The position numbers and the translations under genes were made by a program. 64,000 nt of DNA from Phil1 sp040767925 (lineage in GTDB: Bacteria > Bacillota > Clostridia > Christensenellales > CAG-138), in NCBI GenBank assembly GCA_040767925.1, contig JAXGNN010000001.1, forward strand, positions 620,001 through 684,000. The letters are read 5' to 3'. The notes below the pieces were generated by a model, which was not told the origin of the DNA, searched no databases, and worked only from the letters and a program-made list of their open reading frames with translations. This document shows, one piece after another, positions 25,414 to 35,088 of the stretch (position 1 is the stretch's first letter; each line of letters opens with the position of its first letter).

Positions 25414-26292
25414 ATGAAACGCGTCACAGTCAGCGAATCCGGCGTATCCGTGCAGTACGAGGTGCATTCTTTCGGCAAAGGCGCGCCGCGGCTCTTCTTC
25501 ACGGCGGGCGTGCACGGCAACGAGGTCACGGGCATCTACGTCGCGCGCAAGCTCGTCGATTATCTCGAAAAGCATCCCCCGCTCCGGGGCAGCGTGACGG
25601 TCATCCCCACCGTCAACACGGCGGCCATGCGCTGCATGCAGCGCCGCAACCCCTACGACGGCGAGGACCTCAACCGCATTTTCCCGGGGGACGACGGAAA
25701 AAGCATCTCCCACAGGCTCGCCGCCTCCGTCTGGCGGGAGACGGAAGACGCGGACATGCTCGTCGATCTGCACTGCTGCGGCGAGCACGGCCTCCCTTAC
25801 TCCCTCACGCTTTACGGGGATTATCCCGCGGCGCGGGAGCTCGTCTCCCGCATCACGATGCCTGTCGCCGTCCATTCCGACGGCACGGCGGGGCAGCTTT
25901 TCATCGAGTCCGTCAAGCGGCGCAACATGGCGGCGTGCATCATCGAATTGCCCTCCGGCGCGGGCAAGGGTTCCGTCAACGTGCCCGTGGGCGAGGCGTG
26001 CTTCGCGTCGCTCCTCGACTTGCTGCGCGCCCTTCATATGGCGGAGGGCGAAGTCGAGGGAGAAACGCCCTCATTCTACGGTTCCCTGCTCGACGCCGAG
26101 AGCGCAAACGCCGGGCTCTGGATCCCCTCGATCCGGCGCGGCGACGCGATCGAAGAAGGCCAGCTCATCGGCACGGCGGACGGCGCGCCGGTATCCTCCC
26201 CCGCCTCCGGCATGGCGATGGCCGTGCGGCCCACGGCATACCTTCGCCCCGACGACCTGTGGGTGATGACCTACGTGCAGCCGAGGGAATAG
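25414..26292 (+). CDS. Succinylglutamate desuccinylase/aspartoacylase family zinc hydrolase
   Basis: 292 residues of the M14-like AstE/AspA family. Zinc ligands are seen in AGVHGNEVTG (HxxE) and DLHCCG (second histidine), and DLNRIFPGDD is conserved. The C-terminal 90 residues form the usual beta-rich cap (ESANAGLWIPSIRRGDAIEEG, then ASGMAMAVRPTAYLRPDD). Family members remove acyl groups from N-acyl amino acids such as N-acetyl-aspartate. AGGAGG precedes the ATG. Its position after the beta-aspartyl peptide locus suggests related aspartate metabolism; the true substrate is unknown. Confidence 0.88.
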   Translation: MKRVTVSESGVSVQYEVHSFGKGAPRLFFTAGVHGNEVTGIYVARKLVDYLEKHPPLRGSVTVIPTVNTAAMRCMQRRNPYDGEDLNRIFPGDDGKSISHRLAASVWRETEDADMLVDLHCCGEHGLPYSLTLYGDYPAARELVSRITMPVAVHSDGTAGQLFIESVKRRNMAACIIELPSGAGKGSVNVPVGEACFASLLDLLRALHMAEGEVEGETPSFYGSLLDAESANAGLWIPSIRRGDAIEEGQLIGTADGAPVSSPASGMAMAVRPTAYLRPDDLWVMTYVQPRE

Positions 26293-26318
26293 GACGAAAA
26301 ACCGAACGCTCAGCGGAT

Positions 26319-26349
26319 AGGATTGCCCGGATCGCGGCAATCCTTTTTC
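26319..26349 (+). terminator. Terminator after the aspartoacylase-like gene
   Basis: AGGATTGCC and GGCAATCCT pair around an eight-base loop and are followed by TTTT. Confidence 0.85.
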
Positions 26350-26508
26350 TGTGAAGCGGAGGAAACGTTTGCCGGACGCGGCGCGCGCCGGTGGGGGTTC
26401 GGGGTGCTTGAAGCGCATCCATCTGTTGCGCGCATTGCCTGATCATGGTATAATTCCTCCGATAATGATCACGGAATCATTGAAAAATTTGAAAGCAGGA
26501 GTGAAAGA

Positions 26509-28608
26509 ATGGAACTGAACATGACGACGACATTCGCGCTGTCGATTGCCGTGGCGATCATCTCCTTCGCGGTGGCTGCGTACTTTTACGTCTGGGTAAA
26601 AAAACGCCCTTCCTCGAACAAGAAGATCCAGGAGCTCGGCAAGTTGATAGCCAACGGCGCAAACACCTTCCTGCGCCGCGAGTACATGGTGTTGGCACGG
26701 TTCGTGGCGGTTGCCGCCGTGCTGATCATCGTGTTCCTCCCGAGCCCCATCTGGATGGGCAACCCGTGGGAGAACATCACGATGGCCATCGCGTACATCG
26801 CGGGCGCGGCCGTCTCCGCCATGGCGGGCAAGATCGGCATCGTGACCGCGACCAAGGCGAACGTTAAGTCCGCCGAGGCCGCCACGAAGGACATCCGCGC
26901 CTCCTTCCTCTCGGGCTTCCGCGGCGGCGCCGTCATGGGCATGGCGGTCGTCGGCGCAAGCCTCCTCGGCGTGACGCTGGTCTATCTGTTGACTGAGGAT
27001 TCCAGCGCGATGCTGGGCTTCAGCTTCGGCGCGTCAAGCCTCGCGCTGTTCGCGAAGGCGGGCGGCGGCATCTTCACGAAGACCGCGGACGTCAGCGCCG
27101 ACCTCGTGGGCAAGGTTGAGTTGGGCATCCCCGAGGACGATCCGCGCAACCCCGCCGTCATCGCCGACAACGTGGGCGACAACGTGGGCGACGTCGCCGG
27201 CATGGGCGCGGACCTGTTCGACTCCAACGTCGCCTCCATGGCCGCGGCGCTCGTCATGGCGCTCTCCATCGACAAGGGCGCGGGCGAGTTCTCGATCATG
27301 GTGTTCATCTACGCGGCGCTCGGCCTGCTCTCCTCTTCCATCGGCGTGCTCGCGGCGCGCATGGGCAAGAAAGCGAGCCCGACGCGCGCGCTCAACTTCA
27401 GCACTTATGTGACGACCGCGATCTTCTTCGTGCTCACGGCGCTCGCGACCTACCTCTTCAAGCTTAAGTGGCAGGTCTGGGGCGCGACGACCGCGGGCCT
27501 TCTCGTGGGCGTCGTGATCGGCCTTGCGAGCGACTATTTCACGGACGACAACAAGAAGCCCGTCCAGCTCACGGCGAGCGCCTCCAAATCCGGCGCGGCG
27601 TTCACGATCCTCTCGGGCGTATCTTATGGCTTCCTCAGCGTGCTGCCCGCGCTCGTGGGCATCGGCCTCTCGGCGCTGGTCGCCTATAAGCTCTGCCTGC
27701 CCCTCAGCGGCGAGGGCGGCTCCGCCATCTACGGCATGTACGGCATCTCCATGGCGGCGGTCGGCATGCTTTCCATCGTGGGCATGATCATCTCCAACGA
27801 CGCGTACGGCCCCATCGTGGACAACGCGCGCGGCCTCGTGGAGATGGGAAACCTCGGCGAGAAGGCGCTCGAGGTGACCGACTCGCTCGACAGCGCGGGC
27901 AACACCGTCAAGGCCGTCACCAAAGGCTTCGCCATCGGCGCCGCGGGCCTCACGATCATCGCGCTCCTGGGCGCTTTTATGAGCGAGGTCAACGAGGCAG
28001 CTGCGGAATTGGGCCTCAGCTTCGTGACCGGCTTTGACATCACCGACCCCGTCGTGTTCTTCGGCCTGCTCGTGGGCGCGGCGATCCCCGCCGTGTTCTC
28101 CGCGATGCTCATCCTGGGCGTCGACCGCAACGCGCAGCGCATGGTGGCCGAAATCCACAGGCAGTTCAAAGAGATCATCGGCCTTAAGGAAGGCAAGGCG
28201 GGCGTGACCCCCGAGTACGACAAGTGCATCGACATCGCGACCGTCGGCGCGCTCAAGGAGCTCATCCCCGCGGGCGCGGTGGCCATCGTTTCGACCCTCG
28301 TCGTGGGCTTCGTCGGCGGCGTGTCGGCCATCGGCGGCTTCCTGACGGGCAACATCGTGAGCGGCCTGCTCCTGGCGCTGTTCATGTCCAACTCCGGCGG
28401 CCTCTGGGACAACTCCAAGAAGTACGTCGAATCCGGCCACTGCGGCGGCAAGGGCTCCGATACGCACAAGGCGGCCGTCGTGGGCGACACCGTGGGCGAT
28501 CCGTTCAAGGATACCGCGGGCCCGTCCATCAACACGCAGGTCACGGTCGTGTCGCTCGTGTCCTCGCTGATGGCGACGCTGTTCCTGCAGTTCCACCTGT
28601 TCGGTTAA
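26509..28608 (+). CDS. hppA: Membrane-bound ion-pumping pyrophosphatase, K+-independent type
   Basis: 699 residues and about 16 membrane segments. The pyrophosphate-binding core DVSADLVGKVELGIPEDDPR, NPAVIADNVGDNVGDVAG is intact, as is the C-terminal GDTVGDPFKDTAGPS. It couples pyrophosphate hydrolysis to ion pumping across the membrane. In GNTVKAVTKGFAIG the lysine and threonine at the two diagnostic positions are those of the K+-independent, normally H+-pumping subfamily rather than the alanine of K+-dependent pumps. GCAGGAG precedes the ATG. Monocistronic. Confidence 0.95.
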   Translation: MELNMTTTFALSIAVAIISFAVAAYFYVWVKKRPSSNKKIQELGKLIANGANTFLRREYMVLARFVAVAAVLIIVFLPSPIWMGNPWENITMAIAYIAGAAVSAMAGKIGIVTATKANVKSAEAATKDIRASFLSGFRGGAVMGMAVVGASLLGVTLVYLLTEDSSAMLGFSFGASSLALFAKAGGGIFTKTADVSADLVGKVELGIPEDDPRNPAVIADNVGDNVGDVAGMGADLFDSNVASMAAALVMALSIDKGAGEFSIMVFIYAALGLLSSSIGVLAARMGKKASPTRALNFSTYVTTAIFFVLTALATYLFKLKWQVWGATTAGLLVGVVIGLASDYFTDDNKKPVQLTASASKSGAAFTILSGVSYGFLSVLPALVGIGLSALVAYKLCLPLSGEGGSAIYGMYGISMAAVGMLSIVGMIISNDAYGPIVDNARGLVEMGNLGEKALEVTDSLDSAGNTVKAVTKGFAIGAAGLTIIALLGAFMSEVNEAAAELGLSFVTGFDITDPVVFFGLLVGAAIPAVFSAMLILGVDRNAQRMVAEIHRQFKEIIGLKEGKAGVTPEYDKCIDIATVGALKELIPAGAVAIVSTLVVGFVGGVSAIGGFLTGNIVSGLLLALFMSNSGGLWDNSKKYVESGHCGGKGSDTHKAAVVGDTVGDPFKDTAGPSINTQVTVVSLVSSLMATLFLQFHLFG

Positions 28609-28640
28609 GCGCCGGATTTCCCACACAAACGATTGGTACC

Positions 28641-28665
28641 GGCCCGCAGGCAATGCCCGCGGGCC
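28641..28665 (+). terminator. Possible terminator after hppA
   Basis: GGCCCGC and GCGGGCC pair around an 11-base loop; the following GATTCGTT is only weakly T-rich. The rest of the 332-base gap 28609-28940 holds an AT-rich stretch and the DUF1576 promoter, with no gene. Confidence 0.4.
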
Positions 28666-28843
28666 GATTCGTTGGAAACCGGTTCTTTCCCGGCGCCCGC
28701 AGAGATGAATCGGAAATGTGCTGATTTCGACCGCAGTCATGAAAATATTCTACAAATAACGCCTTTTTGCACCCGAGCCGTCCCCGCGCGCGCCGCGCCG
28801 GGGTCCATTTCAAGAATTTCTCTTTATGTTGGATTGATTTTTA

Positions 28844-28872
28844 TTGCATCGAGGATACCGGGCAAGTATAAT
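28844..28872 (+). promoter_or_regulatory. Sigma-A-type promoter of the DUF1576 gene
   Basis: TTGCAT (28844-28849), 17 bases, TATAAT (28867-28872). The gene starts 69 bases later. Confidence 0.75.
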
Positions 28873-28940
28873 CATTTCATCGGTTCCGTCTCTGTCAATC
28901 ATACGGATCATTCGCATGGCTTATCGCCGGGGGAGAAAAA

Positions 28941-30218
28941 TTGGAAAGCATTTCAGAACGCAGGCTACATCGCTACGCTCACGTTGGGCTATTCTTTATT
29001 TTACAGATAGCGGCCGCGTTTTTATTTCAGGAGCCCGCGGGGATCTTCCGGGGCTTCTTTCGGATTTTAACGTCCTCGAGCGTTTTGATTACGGATTATA
29101 TCCAAGTCGGCGGGCTTGGGGCGGCGTTCTTCAACAGCGGGCTCATCGGCCTGTTCTCCCTGATAAGCCTGCGTCTTGTGCGCGCCGAAATGGACGGCGC
29201 TGCCGTCGCGGGGCTTCTCACCGTCGGCGGGTTCGCGCTGTTCGGAAAAAACCTTTACAATTCGCTCCCCATCACCCTCGGCGTCTTCCTCTACGCCAGA
29301 CTCACCAAAAAGCCTTACCGGAACGTCGCCGCGTCAAGCCTGTTTGCGACCGCGCTCGGCCCCCTCGTGAGCGAGTTGAGCTTCGGCCTGGGGCTAACCC
29401 CGTGGAGCGGCCTCATCGCGGGCTGCGGCGCGGGCCTCGCCATCGGCCTGATCGTGCTGCCGCTTGCCGACGCTTTCTTCCACTTCCACCGGGGTTTCAA
29501 TCTCTATAACATCGGGTTTACGGCGGGCATCATCGGCATGTTCGCGACCGGCATCCTCAGGATGTTCGATCTGCAGGTGGAACCCCGGATGCTGCTCTCC
29601 GGCGGCAACAACCTCGTGCTGAGCGTCTATCTGCTCTTCGTGTTCGCGGCGATATTCCTGTTTGGCTTTTGCCTGAACGGCTGGTCGTTGAAGAATTACC
29701 TGAAACTGCTCGCCCTTTCCGGGCGTCTGCGGGCGGACTTCATCGAGAAATGCGGCTACGGGATCACGCTCGTCAACATCGCCGCAATGGGCGTGCTCTC
29801 CTGGGCGTATGTGATCCTGATCGGCGGCCAGCTCAACGGCGCGACCATCGGCGGCATATTCACGGTGATGGGGTTTTCGGCGTATGGAAAGCACCCCAGG
29901 AACACATTGCCCATCTTCGCCGGGGCGTTCCTCGCCTCCCTCTTGAACATCCACGAATTGAACGGCACGACCGCGGTCATCGCGACCCTGTTCGGCTCGA
30001 CCCTGGCGCCGATCGCGGGGCATTTCGGCATCGCGGCCGGCATATTCGCCGGTTTCTGCCACGTGTCGATGGCCCTGAACGTCGGTTATCTGCACGGCGG
30101 GATGAATTTATACAACAACGGATTCTCGGGTGGCTTCATCGCGGCGACGCTCGTGCCGCTGTTCATGGCGTTCCTGCCAAAGCATAAAGCGAAGAAAGAG
30201 CCGGATTCCGCGGAATAG
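28941..30218 (+). CDS. DUF1576 polytopic membrane protein
   Basis: 425 residues and about 12 membrane segments. The protein is internally duplicated: GFALFGKNLYNSLPITLGVF in the first half resembles GFSAYGKHPRNTLPIFAGAF in the second, and FHRGFNLYNIGFTAGIIGMF resembles LHGGMNLYNNGFSGGFIAA. This is the DUF1576 pattern; the activity is unknown, although the inverted duplication suggests a transporter. Start is TTG at 28941, six bases behind GGGGGAG. Confidence 0.85.
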   Translation: MESISERRLHRYAHVGLFFILQIAAAFLFQEPAGIFRGFFRILTSSSVLITDYIQVGGLGAAFFNSGLIGLFSLISLRLVRAEMDGAAVAGLLTVGGFALFGKNLYNSLPITLGVFLYARLTKKPYRNVAASSLFATALGPLVSELSFGLGLTPWSGLIAGCGAGLAIGLIVLPLADAFFHFHRGFNLYNIGFTAGIIGMFATGILRMFDLQVEPRMLLSGGNNLVLSVYLLFVFAAIFLFGFCLNGWSLKNYLKLLALSGRLRADFIEKCGYGITLVNIAAMGVLSWAYVILIGGQLNGATIGGIFTVMGFSAYGKHPRNTLPIFAGAFLASLLNIHELNGTTAVIATLFGSTLAPIAGHFGIAAGIFAGFCHVSMALNVGYLHGGMNLYNNGFSGGFIAATLVPLFMAFLPKHKAKKEPDSAE

Positions 30219-30221
30219 GGA

Positions 30222-30252
30222 CGCCGCGCGCAGTCGGAAGCTGCGTGCGGCG
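30222..30252. terminator. Hairpin between convergent DUF1576 and DUF1003 genes
   Basis: CGCCGCGCGCAG pairs with CTGCGTGCGGCG (one G-T pair) around TCGGAAG. No T-run on either strand, so termination is only suggested by its place between two convergent stops. Confidence 0.4.
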
Positions 30253-30786
30253 CTAAACCTGTTCCGGATCGGAAGCCGGGGCAAAACGGGCGCGCTCCAA
30301 TCCCGCGAGCCTCCTCATAATTTCCTCCTGATTTGCCTTGACCTGGACGAGCGTTTCGTGCAGGTCCTCGATGACGATTTCGGCTTTAAGGCTGAGCACA
30401 TAATCGTTGTGCGCGCGGAGGCGGTCCTTTTTCTCCTGCCTGTTCTGGCTCATCACGATCAGGGGCACCTGAATCGACGCCATGCAGGATAATATCAGGC
30501 TCAAAAGAAAAAACGGGTATTCGTCGAACGGGCGCAGCAACACGAGCGCATTGAGTATCATCCAAAGCGCGAGGCAAACGGCGAGCGCGATGATAAACGC
30601 CCAGCTCCCCACGAAACGCGCGGCCGCGTCCGCGATTTTCTCCTTCTTGCTGCGATGATCGCCCCGGATGCAGTGGATGTCTTCCGCCAGCTTCTTCTGC
30701 AGCAGGGCCATCATGTCGTCTTCCAGAATATCGTACGGGTCCTCCCCGAGAATGGTTTTGACCAACTCCTTTTTTGACTTCGCCAT
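30253..30786 (-). CDS. DUF1003 membrane protein
   Basis: 177 residues. Two membrane segments (FIIALAVCLALWMILNAL and FFLLSLILSCMASIQVPL) with the DUF1003 signature FDEYPFFLLSLILS and MSQNRQEKKDRLRAHNDY. The C-terminal 60 residues are a likely coiled coil. Function unknown. Divergent from nothing close; convergent with the DUF1576 gene. Confidence 0.88.
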   Translation of the reverse strand: MAKSKKELVKTILGEDPYDILEDDMMALLQKKLAEDIHCIRGDHRSKKEKIADAAARFVGSWAFIIALAVCLALWMILNALVLLRPFDEYPFFLLSLILSCMASIQVPLIVMSQNRQEKKDRLRAHNDYVLSLKAEIVIEDLHETLVQVKANQEEIMRRLAGLERARFAPASDPEQV

Positions 30787-30913
30787 GCGACCTCCCCGCC
30801 GTACCGATTCACCGGCTGTGTTCTCATATTCATTCCATCGAGCCCGATGCTTGCTGCCATTCTAATGATGCTCCGCCCGCTTGTCAAGCGCGACGCTTTT
30901 CGAATGCGTATAT

Positions 30914-30940
30914 GAAAGCCGCCCTCGCGGGCGGCTTTGG
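30914..30940 (-). terminator. Terminator of pnp
   Basis: AAAGCCGCCC and GGGCGGCTTT form a 10-bp stem with loop TCGC, 17 bases past the pnp stop. The A/T ends give a weak U-tract on the minus strand. Confidence 0.7.
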
Positions 30941-30956
30941 CGCAATGAGGATGGAA

Positions 30957-33053
30957 TTACTCCTTCCTATCCTCGGGAAGGAGGCCCTTGCGGGTGAGAT
31001 CGATCTTTCCGTCGGACTTGATCTCGATGACGCGCACGAGGATCTCGTCGCCGATGGAGACGACGTCCTCTACCTTCTCGACCCTCTTGTTGGCGAGCTT
31101 GCTGATGTGCACGAGGCCCTTCTTGCCGGGCTTGAGCTCAACCTGCGCGCCGATGGGCAGTATATTGACGACCTTGCCGAGGAAGACCTGGCCGACCTCG
31201 ATGTCCCTGACGATGTCGTCGATCATCTTCTTGGCGGCGGCGGATGCCTTCTCGTCGGGCGAAAGGATGAACACGCGGCCGTCGTCCTCGATGTCGATCT
31301 TCACGCCGGTATCGGCGACGATCTTGTTGATGGTCTTGCCACCGGAGCCGATGACCTCGCGGATCTTGTCCGGATGGATGGTGAACTGCAATACGCGCGG
31401 CGCGTATGGGGAAAGCTCCGCGCGCGGCTCCGCGATGGTCTCGAGCATCTTATCGAGGATGAACATCCTGCCGCGGTGCGCCTGCGCGAGCGCGCGGGTG
31501 AGGATCTCCTCGTCGATGCCCTTGATTTTGATGTCCATCTGGATGGCGGTGATGCCGTCCCGCGTTCCGGCGACCTTGAAGTCCATGTCGCCCAGGAAGT
31601 CCTCGAGGCCCTGTATGTCCGTCATGACGGCGATCTTTCCGCTGGCGGGGTCCTCGATGAGGCCCATCGCGACGCCCGCGACCGGCTTTTTAAGCGGCAC
31701 GGCCGCGTCCATAAGCGCCATGGTGCTCGCGCAGATGGAGGCCTGCGAGGTGGAGCCGTTGGAGCTGATGACCTCAGACACGAGGCGGATGGCATAGGGA
31801 AACTCCTCCTCCGAGGGGATCATGGGCAGCAGCGCGCGCTCCGCGAGCGCGCCGTGGCCGATCTCGCGACGGCCGGGGCTGCGCACGGGGCGGGTTTCGC
31901 CCACGCTGTAGGGCGGCATGTTGTACTGGTGCATGTAGCGCTTCTCGGTCTCCTCGCCGATGCCGTCGAGCGTCTGCCCGTCGCCGAGCGCGCCGAGGGT
32001 CGCGATGGTCATGACCTGCGTCTGCCCGCGCGTGAAGACCGCGCTGCCGTGCGTGCGGGCCAACAGGCCCACCTCGCACCAAATGGGACGGATCTGCTCC
32101 ATGCTGCGCCCGTCGGGGCGCACGCCGCGGTTGATGATCTTGTCGCGCACGACTTCCTTGGTGAGGTTGTAGAGGATCGCGTCGACATCCTTGGCGGACT
32201 CGGGGAACTGCTCGGCGAAATGCTCGACGGCTTCCTTCTTGACCTTGCCGCTGCGCTCCTCGCGCTCCTTGCGGTCGAACGTGTCGAGCGACCAGACGAC
32301 CTTGTCGAACGCGTATTCGCGCACGAGCGCCACGAACTCGGGGTCGGGCTGGTAGATGTTGACCTCCATCTTCGGCTTGCCGACCTCGGCCTGCATGCCC
32401 TCGATGAAGGATACGATCTCTTTAATGTAGTTGTGCGCGTAGAGGATCGCGCCGAGCATCTCCTGCTCGGAGATCTCGCTCGCGCCGGCCTCGACCATCA
32501 TGATGGCGTCCTTGGTGCCGGCGACGGCCAGGGAAAGCCTGCTCTTCTCGCGCTGCTCGCTGTCCGGGTTGATGACGTATTCCCCGTCGACAAAGCCCAC
32601 GCTCACCGCGCCGGTCGGCCCCGCGAAGGGCGCGTCGCTCAGGGAGAGCGCGGCGGACGAGCCGATCATGGCGAGTATGTCGGGCTGAATGTCCTGATCG
32701 ACGCTCAGCACGGTCGCGATCACCTGGATGTCGTTATAGAACCCCTTAGGGAACAGCGGGCGCAGCGGGCGGTCGATGAGGCGGGACGCGAGCACCGCTT
32801 TTTCGGAGGGGCGTCCCTCGCGCTTGATGAAGCCGCCGGGTATCTTGCCCACGCTGTACATCTTCTCTTCAAACTCCACGCTCAGCGGCAGGAAATCCAC
32901 CCCCGCGCGCGGCTCCTTGGCGACCGTGGCGCAGACGAGGACCGCCGTGTCGCCGCAGCGGACGAGCACCGACGCGCCCGCCTGCTCCGCGTACTTTCCG
33001 GTCTCCATCGTCAGCGTCCTTCCCGCCAACTCCATTGAGAACTTTCTCTGCAT
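30957..33053 (-). CDS. pnp: Polynucleotide phosphorylase
   Basis: 698 residues. Two RNase PH-like cores (MQRKFSMELAGRTLTMETGK at the start; GQTQVMTIATLGAL and SNGSTSQASICASTMALMDA in the second core), a KH domain (FTIHPDKIREVIGSGGKTIN) and a C-terminal S1 domain (VGQVFLGKVVNILPIGAQVE). It degrades RNA 3' to 5' with phosphate. Normally pnp directly follows rpsO in Bacillota; here they are 17.5 kb apart although both read leftwards. AAGGACATG-type site before the ATG; AT-rich upstream with TATAAT boxes on the minus strand at 33082-33087 and 33096-33101. Confidence 0.97.
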   Translation of the reverse strand: MQRKFSMELAGRTLTMETGKYAEQAGASVLVRCGDTAVLVCATVAKEPRAGVDFLPLSVEFEEKMYSVGKIPGGFIKREGRPSEKAVLASRLIDRPLRPLFPKGFYNDIQVIATVLSVDQDIQPDILAMIGSSAALSLSDAPFAGPTGAVSVGFVDGEYVINPDSEQREKSRLSLAVAGTKDAIMMVEAGASEISEQEMLGAILYAHNYIKEIVSFIEGMQAEVGKPKMEVNIYQPDPEFVALVREYAFDKVVWSLDTFDRKEREERSGKVKKEAVEHFAEQFPESAKDVDAILYNLTKEVVRDKIINRGVRPDGRSMEQIRPIWCEVGLLARTHGSAVFTRGQTQVMTIATLGALGDGQTLDGIGEETEKRYMHQYNMPPYSVGETRPVRSPGRREIGHGALAERALLPMIPSEEEFPYAIRLVSEVISSNGSTSQASICASTMALMDAAVPLKKPVAGVAMGLIEDPASGKIAVMTDIQGLEDFLGDMDFKVAGTRDGITAIQMDIKIKGIDEEILTRALAQAHRGRMFILDKMLETIAEPRAELSPYAPRVLQFTIHPDKIREVIGSGGKTINKIVADTGVKIDIEDDGRVFILSPDEKASAAAKKMIDDIVRDIEVGQVFLGKVVNILPIGAQVELKPGKKGLVHISKLANKRVEKVEDVVSIGDEILVRVIEIKSDGKIDLTRKGLLPEDRKE

Positions 33054-33238
33054 GTCCTTCTCCTTTGTTTCTTCTCATTTAATTATAACCAGTTAATTAT
33101 ATCTTAAGTTCGTCGAAATTGCACCAAATATTTGGAATCGTTTTTGTTTGAATCAGTCGCATTCTCCCCCGCTTCTTTGGGGTTTGCCGCGATGAAATAA
33201 TATACCCGGCATATGAACTTCACTGCAGCCGCCCGCCC

Positions 33239-33267
33239 TTGAACTTGCCTGTAAAGCGCGATATGAT
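33239..33267 (+). promoter_or_regulatory. Promoter of the GNAT gene
   Basis: TTGAAC (33239-33244), 17 bases, TATGAT (33262-33267), 67 bases before the start codon. Confidence 0.65.
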
Positions 33268-33333
33268 GAATACGGCGCGAAACGGCGGAGTAAAAAAAGC
33301 AATTCAAGACGCAGAAGCACGGGAGATAACGAC

Positions 33334-33849
33334 ATGAACGTTCTTTTAAAGCCCGTCACAATGGAAGATGCGGAACTGATCGCCGATATCAAAATGGATA
33401 AATCCCTTTGGGAATATGAGCCGGGGGAAGATATCCCGACCGACCGGGAAGCGACAAGGCGGGAAATTATCAAAAGGATCGGTTCCGATTGGTACAAGGA
33501 GCATTTGATCGTGCTGGACGACCCGCAAAGGACCCCGGTCGGCGAACTGCACCTTCACTGGTATGTAAAAGAACGCGGAAGCTGGGAAATCGGGTACTGC
33601 ATTTTCCCGCAGTTCCGGCGGCAAGGGTTTTGTCTCGCGGCGTCCAGGCTGGCGCTGAAGGAAGCCTTTTCCCGGTACGGGGCGCACAAGGTCGTCGGGA
33701 TGTGCAACGCGCATAACGCCGCGTCCTCCCGCGTGATGGAGAAAAGCGGGATGCGAAAAGAAGGCGTGTTCAAGGAAGAGCTGCCGTGGAACGGGATATG
33801 GGCGGACCAATATTTCTACAGCATACTCGAAAAGGAATTCCAGGGATGA
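33334..33849 (+). CDS. GNAT family N-acetyltransferase (RimJ/RimL-like)
   Basis: 171 residues. MNVLLKPVTMEDAELIADIK is the typical start; FRRQGFCLAASRLALKEAFS is the acetyl-CoA pyrophosphate loop and GMCNAHNAASSRVMEKSGMR the conserved end motif. The group acetylates protein N-termini or small molecules; the substrate is unknown. Stand-alone gene with its own promoter at the left edge of the accessory region. Confidence 0.9.
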   Translation: MNVLLKPVTMEDAELIADIKMDKSLWEYEPGEDIPTDREATRREIIKRIGSDWYKEHLIVLDDPQRTPVGELHLHWYVKERGSWEIGYCIFPQFRRQGFCLAASRLALKEAFSRYGAHKVVGMCNAHNAASSRVMEKSGMRKEGVFKEELPWNGIWADQYFYSILEKEFQG

Positions 33850-34038
33850 GCCGATCGCCGCGGCGAGGCGTGCAACCATACATCGGAGAAGAGGCGGGCG
33901 TTCGCGCCCGTTTCGCATTGCCGGGGAAACGGGCGCACACATATGCATGGAATTCATATACATGTAATAAAGGCAGAAAGCAAACGGGCGCCGCGCGCGC
34001 CCGGCCAAAAGAAAAAATGAAAGTTAGGAGCAATCAGC

Positions 34039-35025
34039 ATGAGCGGCATCGCTTTGCAGCTCCAGCGTTTGTCGCCGGGCTCGGCAAACGCCGGAGACGC
34101 CGTCATATTCGACAGCACAGTATTCCTCGACGGGGACATCGCCTACGAACCGGCGACGGGCACCGTCACCTTCAACGAGCCGGGCCTGTATCTTCTGCAA
34201 TGGTACGTTTCCACGCAGTCCGCCCAAGACTCGATCGGCGCGGCGTTCGCGCTCTCCTGCTCGCAGGGCGCATACATTCTGGATAATTCCCCCCTGAAAA
34301 CAGGGGAAGTGTCGGGCGCGGGCATTTTGAAAATCGAGGCCGCGCCCGCGACGGCAACGCTCGTCAACGCCGGGACCGGCGGCGTATATTATGCGGCGCA
34401 AACGCCCGTCAAAGCGACGCTGGTCGCCATGCGGGAGGACGCCGGGGACGTTATCAGCATGGAGTGCTTCGCCACGGCGCAGCTCGTCCACATACTCGAA
34501 CAGATGATAACGGCGTATTCGGATGTGACATGGTCGGTCTATTCGGACGCGCTGGTCTCGTTTTCGGGCATGCCTCTCGACCTGTACACCGCCCCCGGCG
34601 CAAGCGGCCCCGGATTTTTGCGGCTGATCGACGTCAACAGCGATTACGAGATACTGCCGCTGCGGAACATCTATGCCGTCGCGCCCGGCGGCGGCGTGGT
34701 ATACGACCCGTCGTTCACCTACCTCGATCCTCCGGACCCGCTGCCGCAGGATTGCGTCGCGGACCAGCTGGCTGCGATCTATTCCTTCCCGCCGGCGGGC
34801 ACGTCTGTCAACATCCGCTTCGGCCCGAACTTCTCGCTGACCGGCGCGATCCACAGGAACGAATTCGGCCTGCTCGTGTTCGCGGGCAGCGAGGGGGAGA
34901 CGCCGATTTTCGTGCCCACGCCATCCGTCCTGCGCATCTTCATCGAGGGCGACGCGCCCGCACCGGCAGGGCGCCTCTCCGCGGCGGAAGGAAGCATCCG
35001 GATCGAGAGCCTCGATTCGCCGTAA
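34039..35025 (+). CDS. C1q/BclA-like domain protein without collagen stalk
   Basis: 328 residues, no signal peptide. Residues 1-135 are clearly related to the N-terminal module of the propeller protein at 40479-41972: GDAVIFDSTVFLDGDIAY, NEPGLYLLQWYVSTQSAQ and SPLKTGEVSGAGIL align position by position. The fold pattern is that of C1q/TNF-like heads of BclA-type spore proteins. The remaining 190 residues are beta-rich and unassigned. AGGAG precedes the ATG by nine bases. Lack of a signal peptide and the related genes nearby suggest assembly on the spore surface from the mother cell; this is inference. Confidence 0.75.
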   Translation: MSGIALQLQRLSPGSANAGDAVIFDSTVFLDGDIAYEPATGTVTFNEPGLYLLQWYVSTQSAQDSIGAAFALSCSQGAYILDNSPLKTGEVSGAGILKIEAAPATATLVNAGTGGVYYAAQTPVKATLVAMREDAGDVISMECFATAQLVHILEQMITAYSDVTWSVYSDALVSFSGMPLDLYTAPGASGPGFLRLIDVNSDYEILPLRNIYAVAPGGGVVYDPSFTYLDPPDPLPQDCVADQLAAIYSFPPAGTSVNIRFGPNFSLTGAIHRNEFGLLVFAGSEGETPIFVPTPSVLRIFIEGDAPAPAGRLSAAEGSIRIESLDSP

Positions 35026-35088
35026 TCGGCCGAACGCCCGTGACGGGGAAGCAGAATTCCGGCGTCGCCCATGGGCGGCGCAATGACG

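Noticed and set aside
25321..26037. Extension of the minus-strand membrane protein frame to 379 residues
   Set aside because: The extra part is antisense to the aspartoacylase-family gene and has no membrane or domain features.
30774..33038. 754-codon open frame on the plus strand
   Set aside because: It is antisense to pnp, whose protein matches polynucleotide phosphorylase throughout; the frame is open only because of GC-rich codon use.
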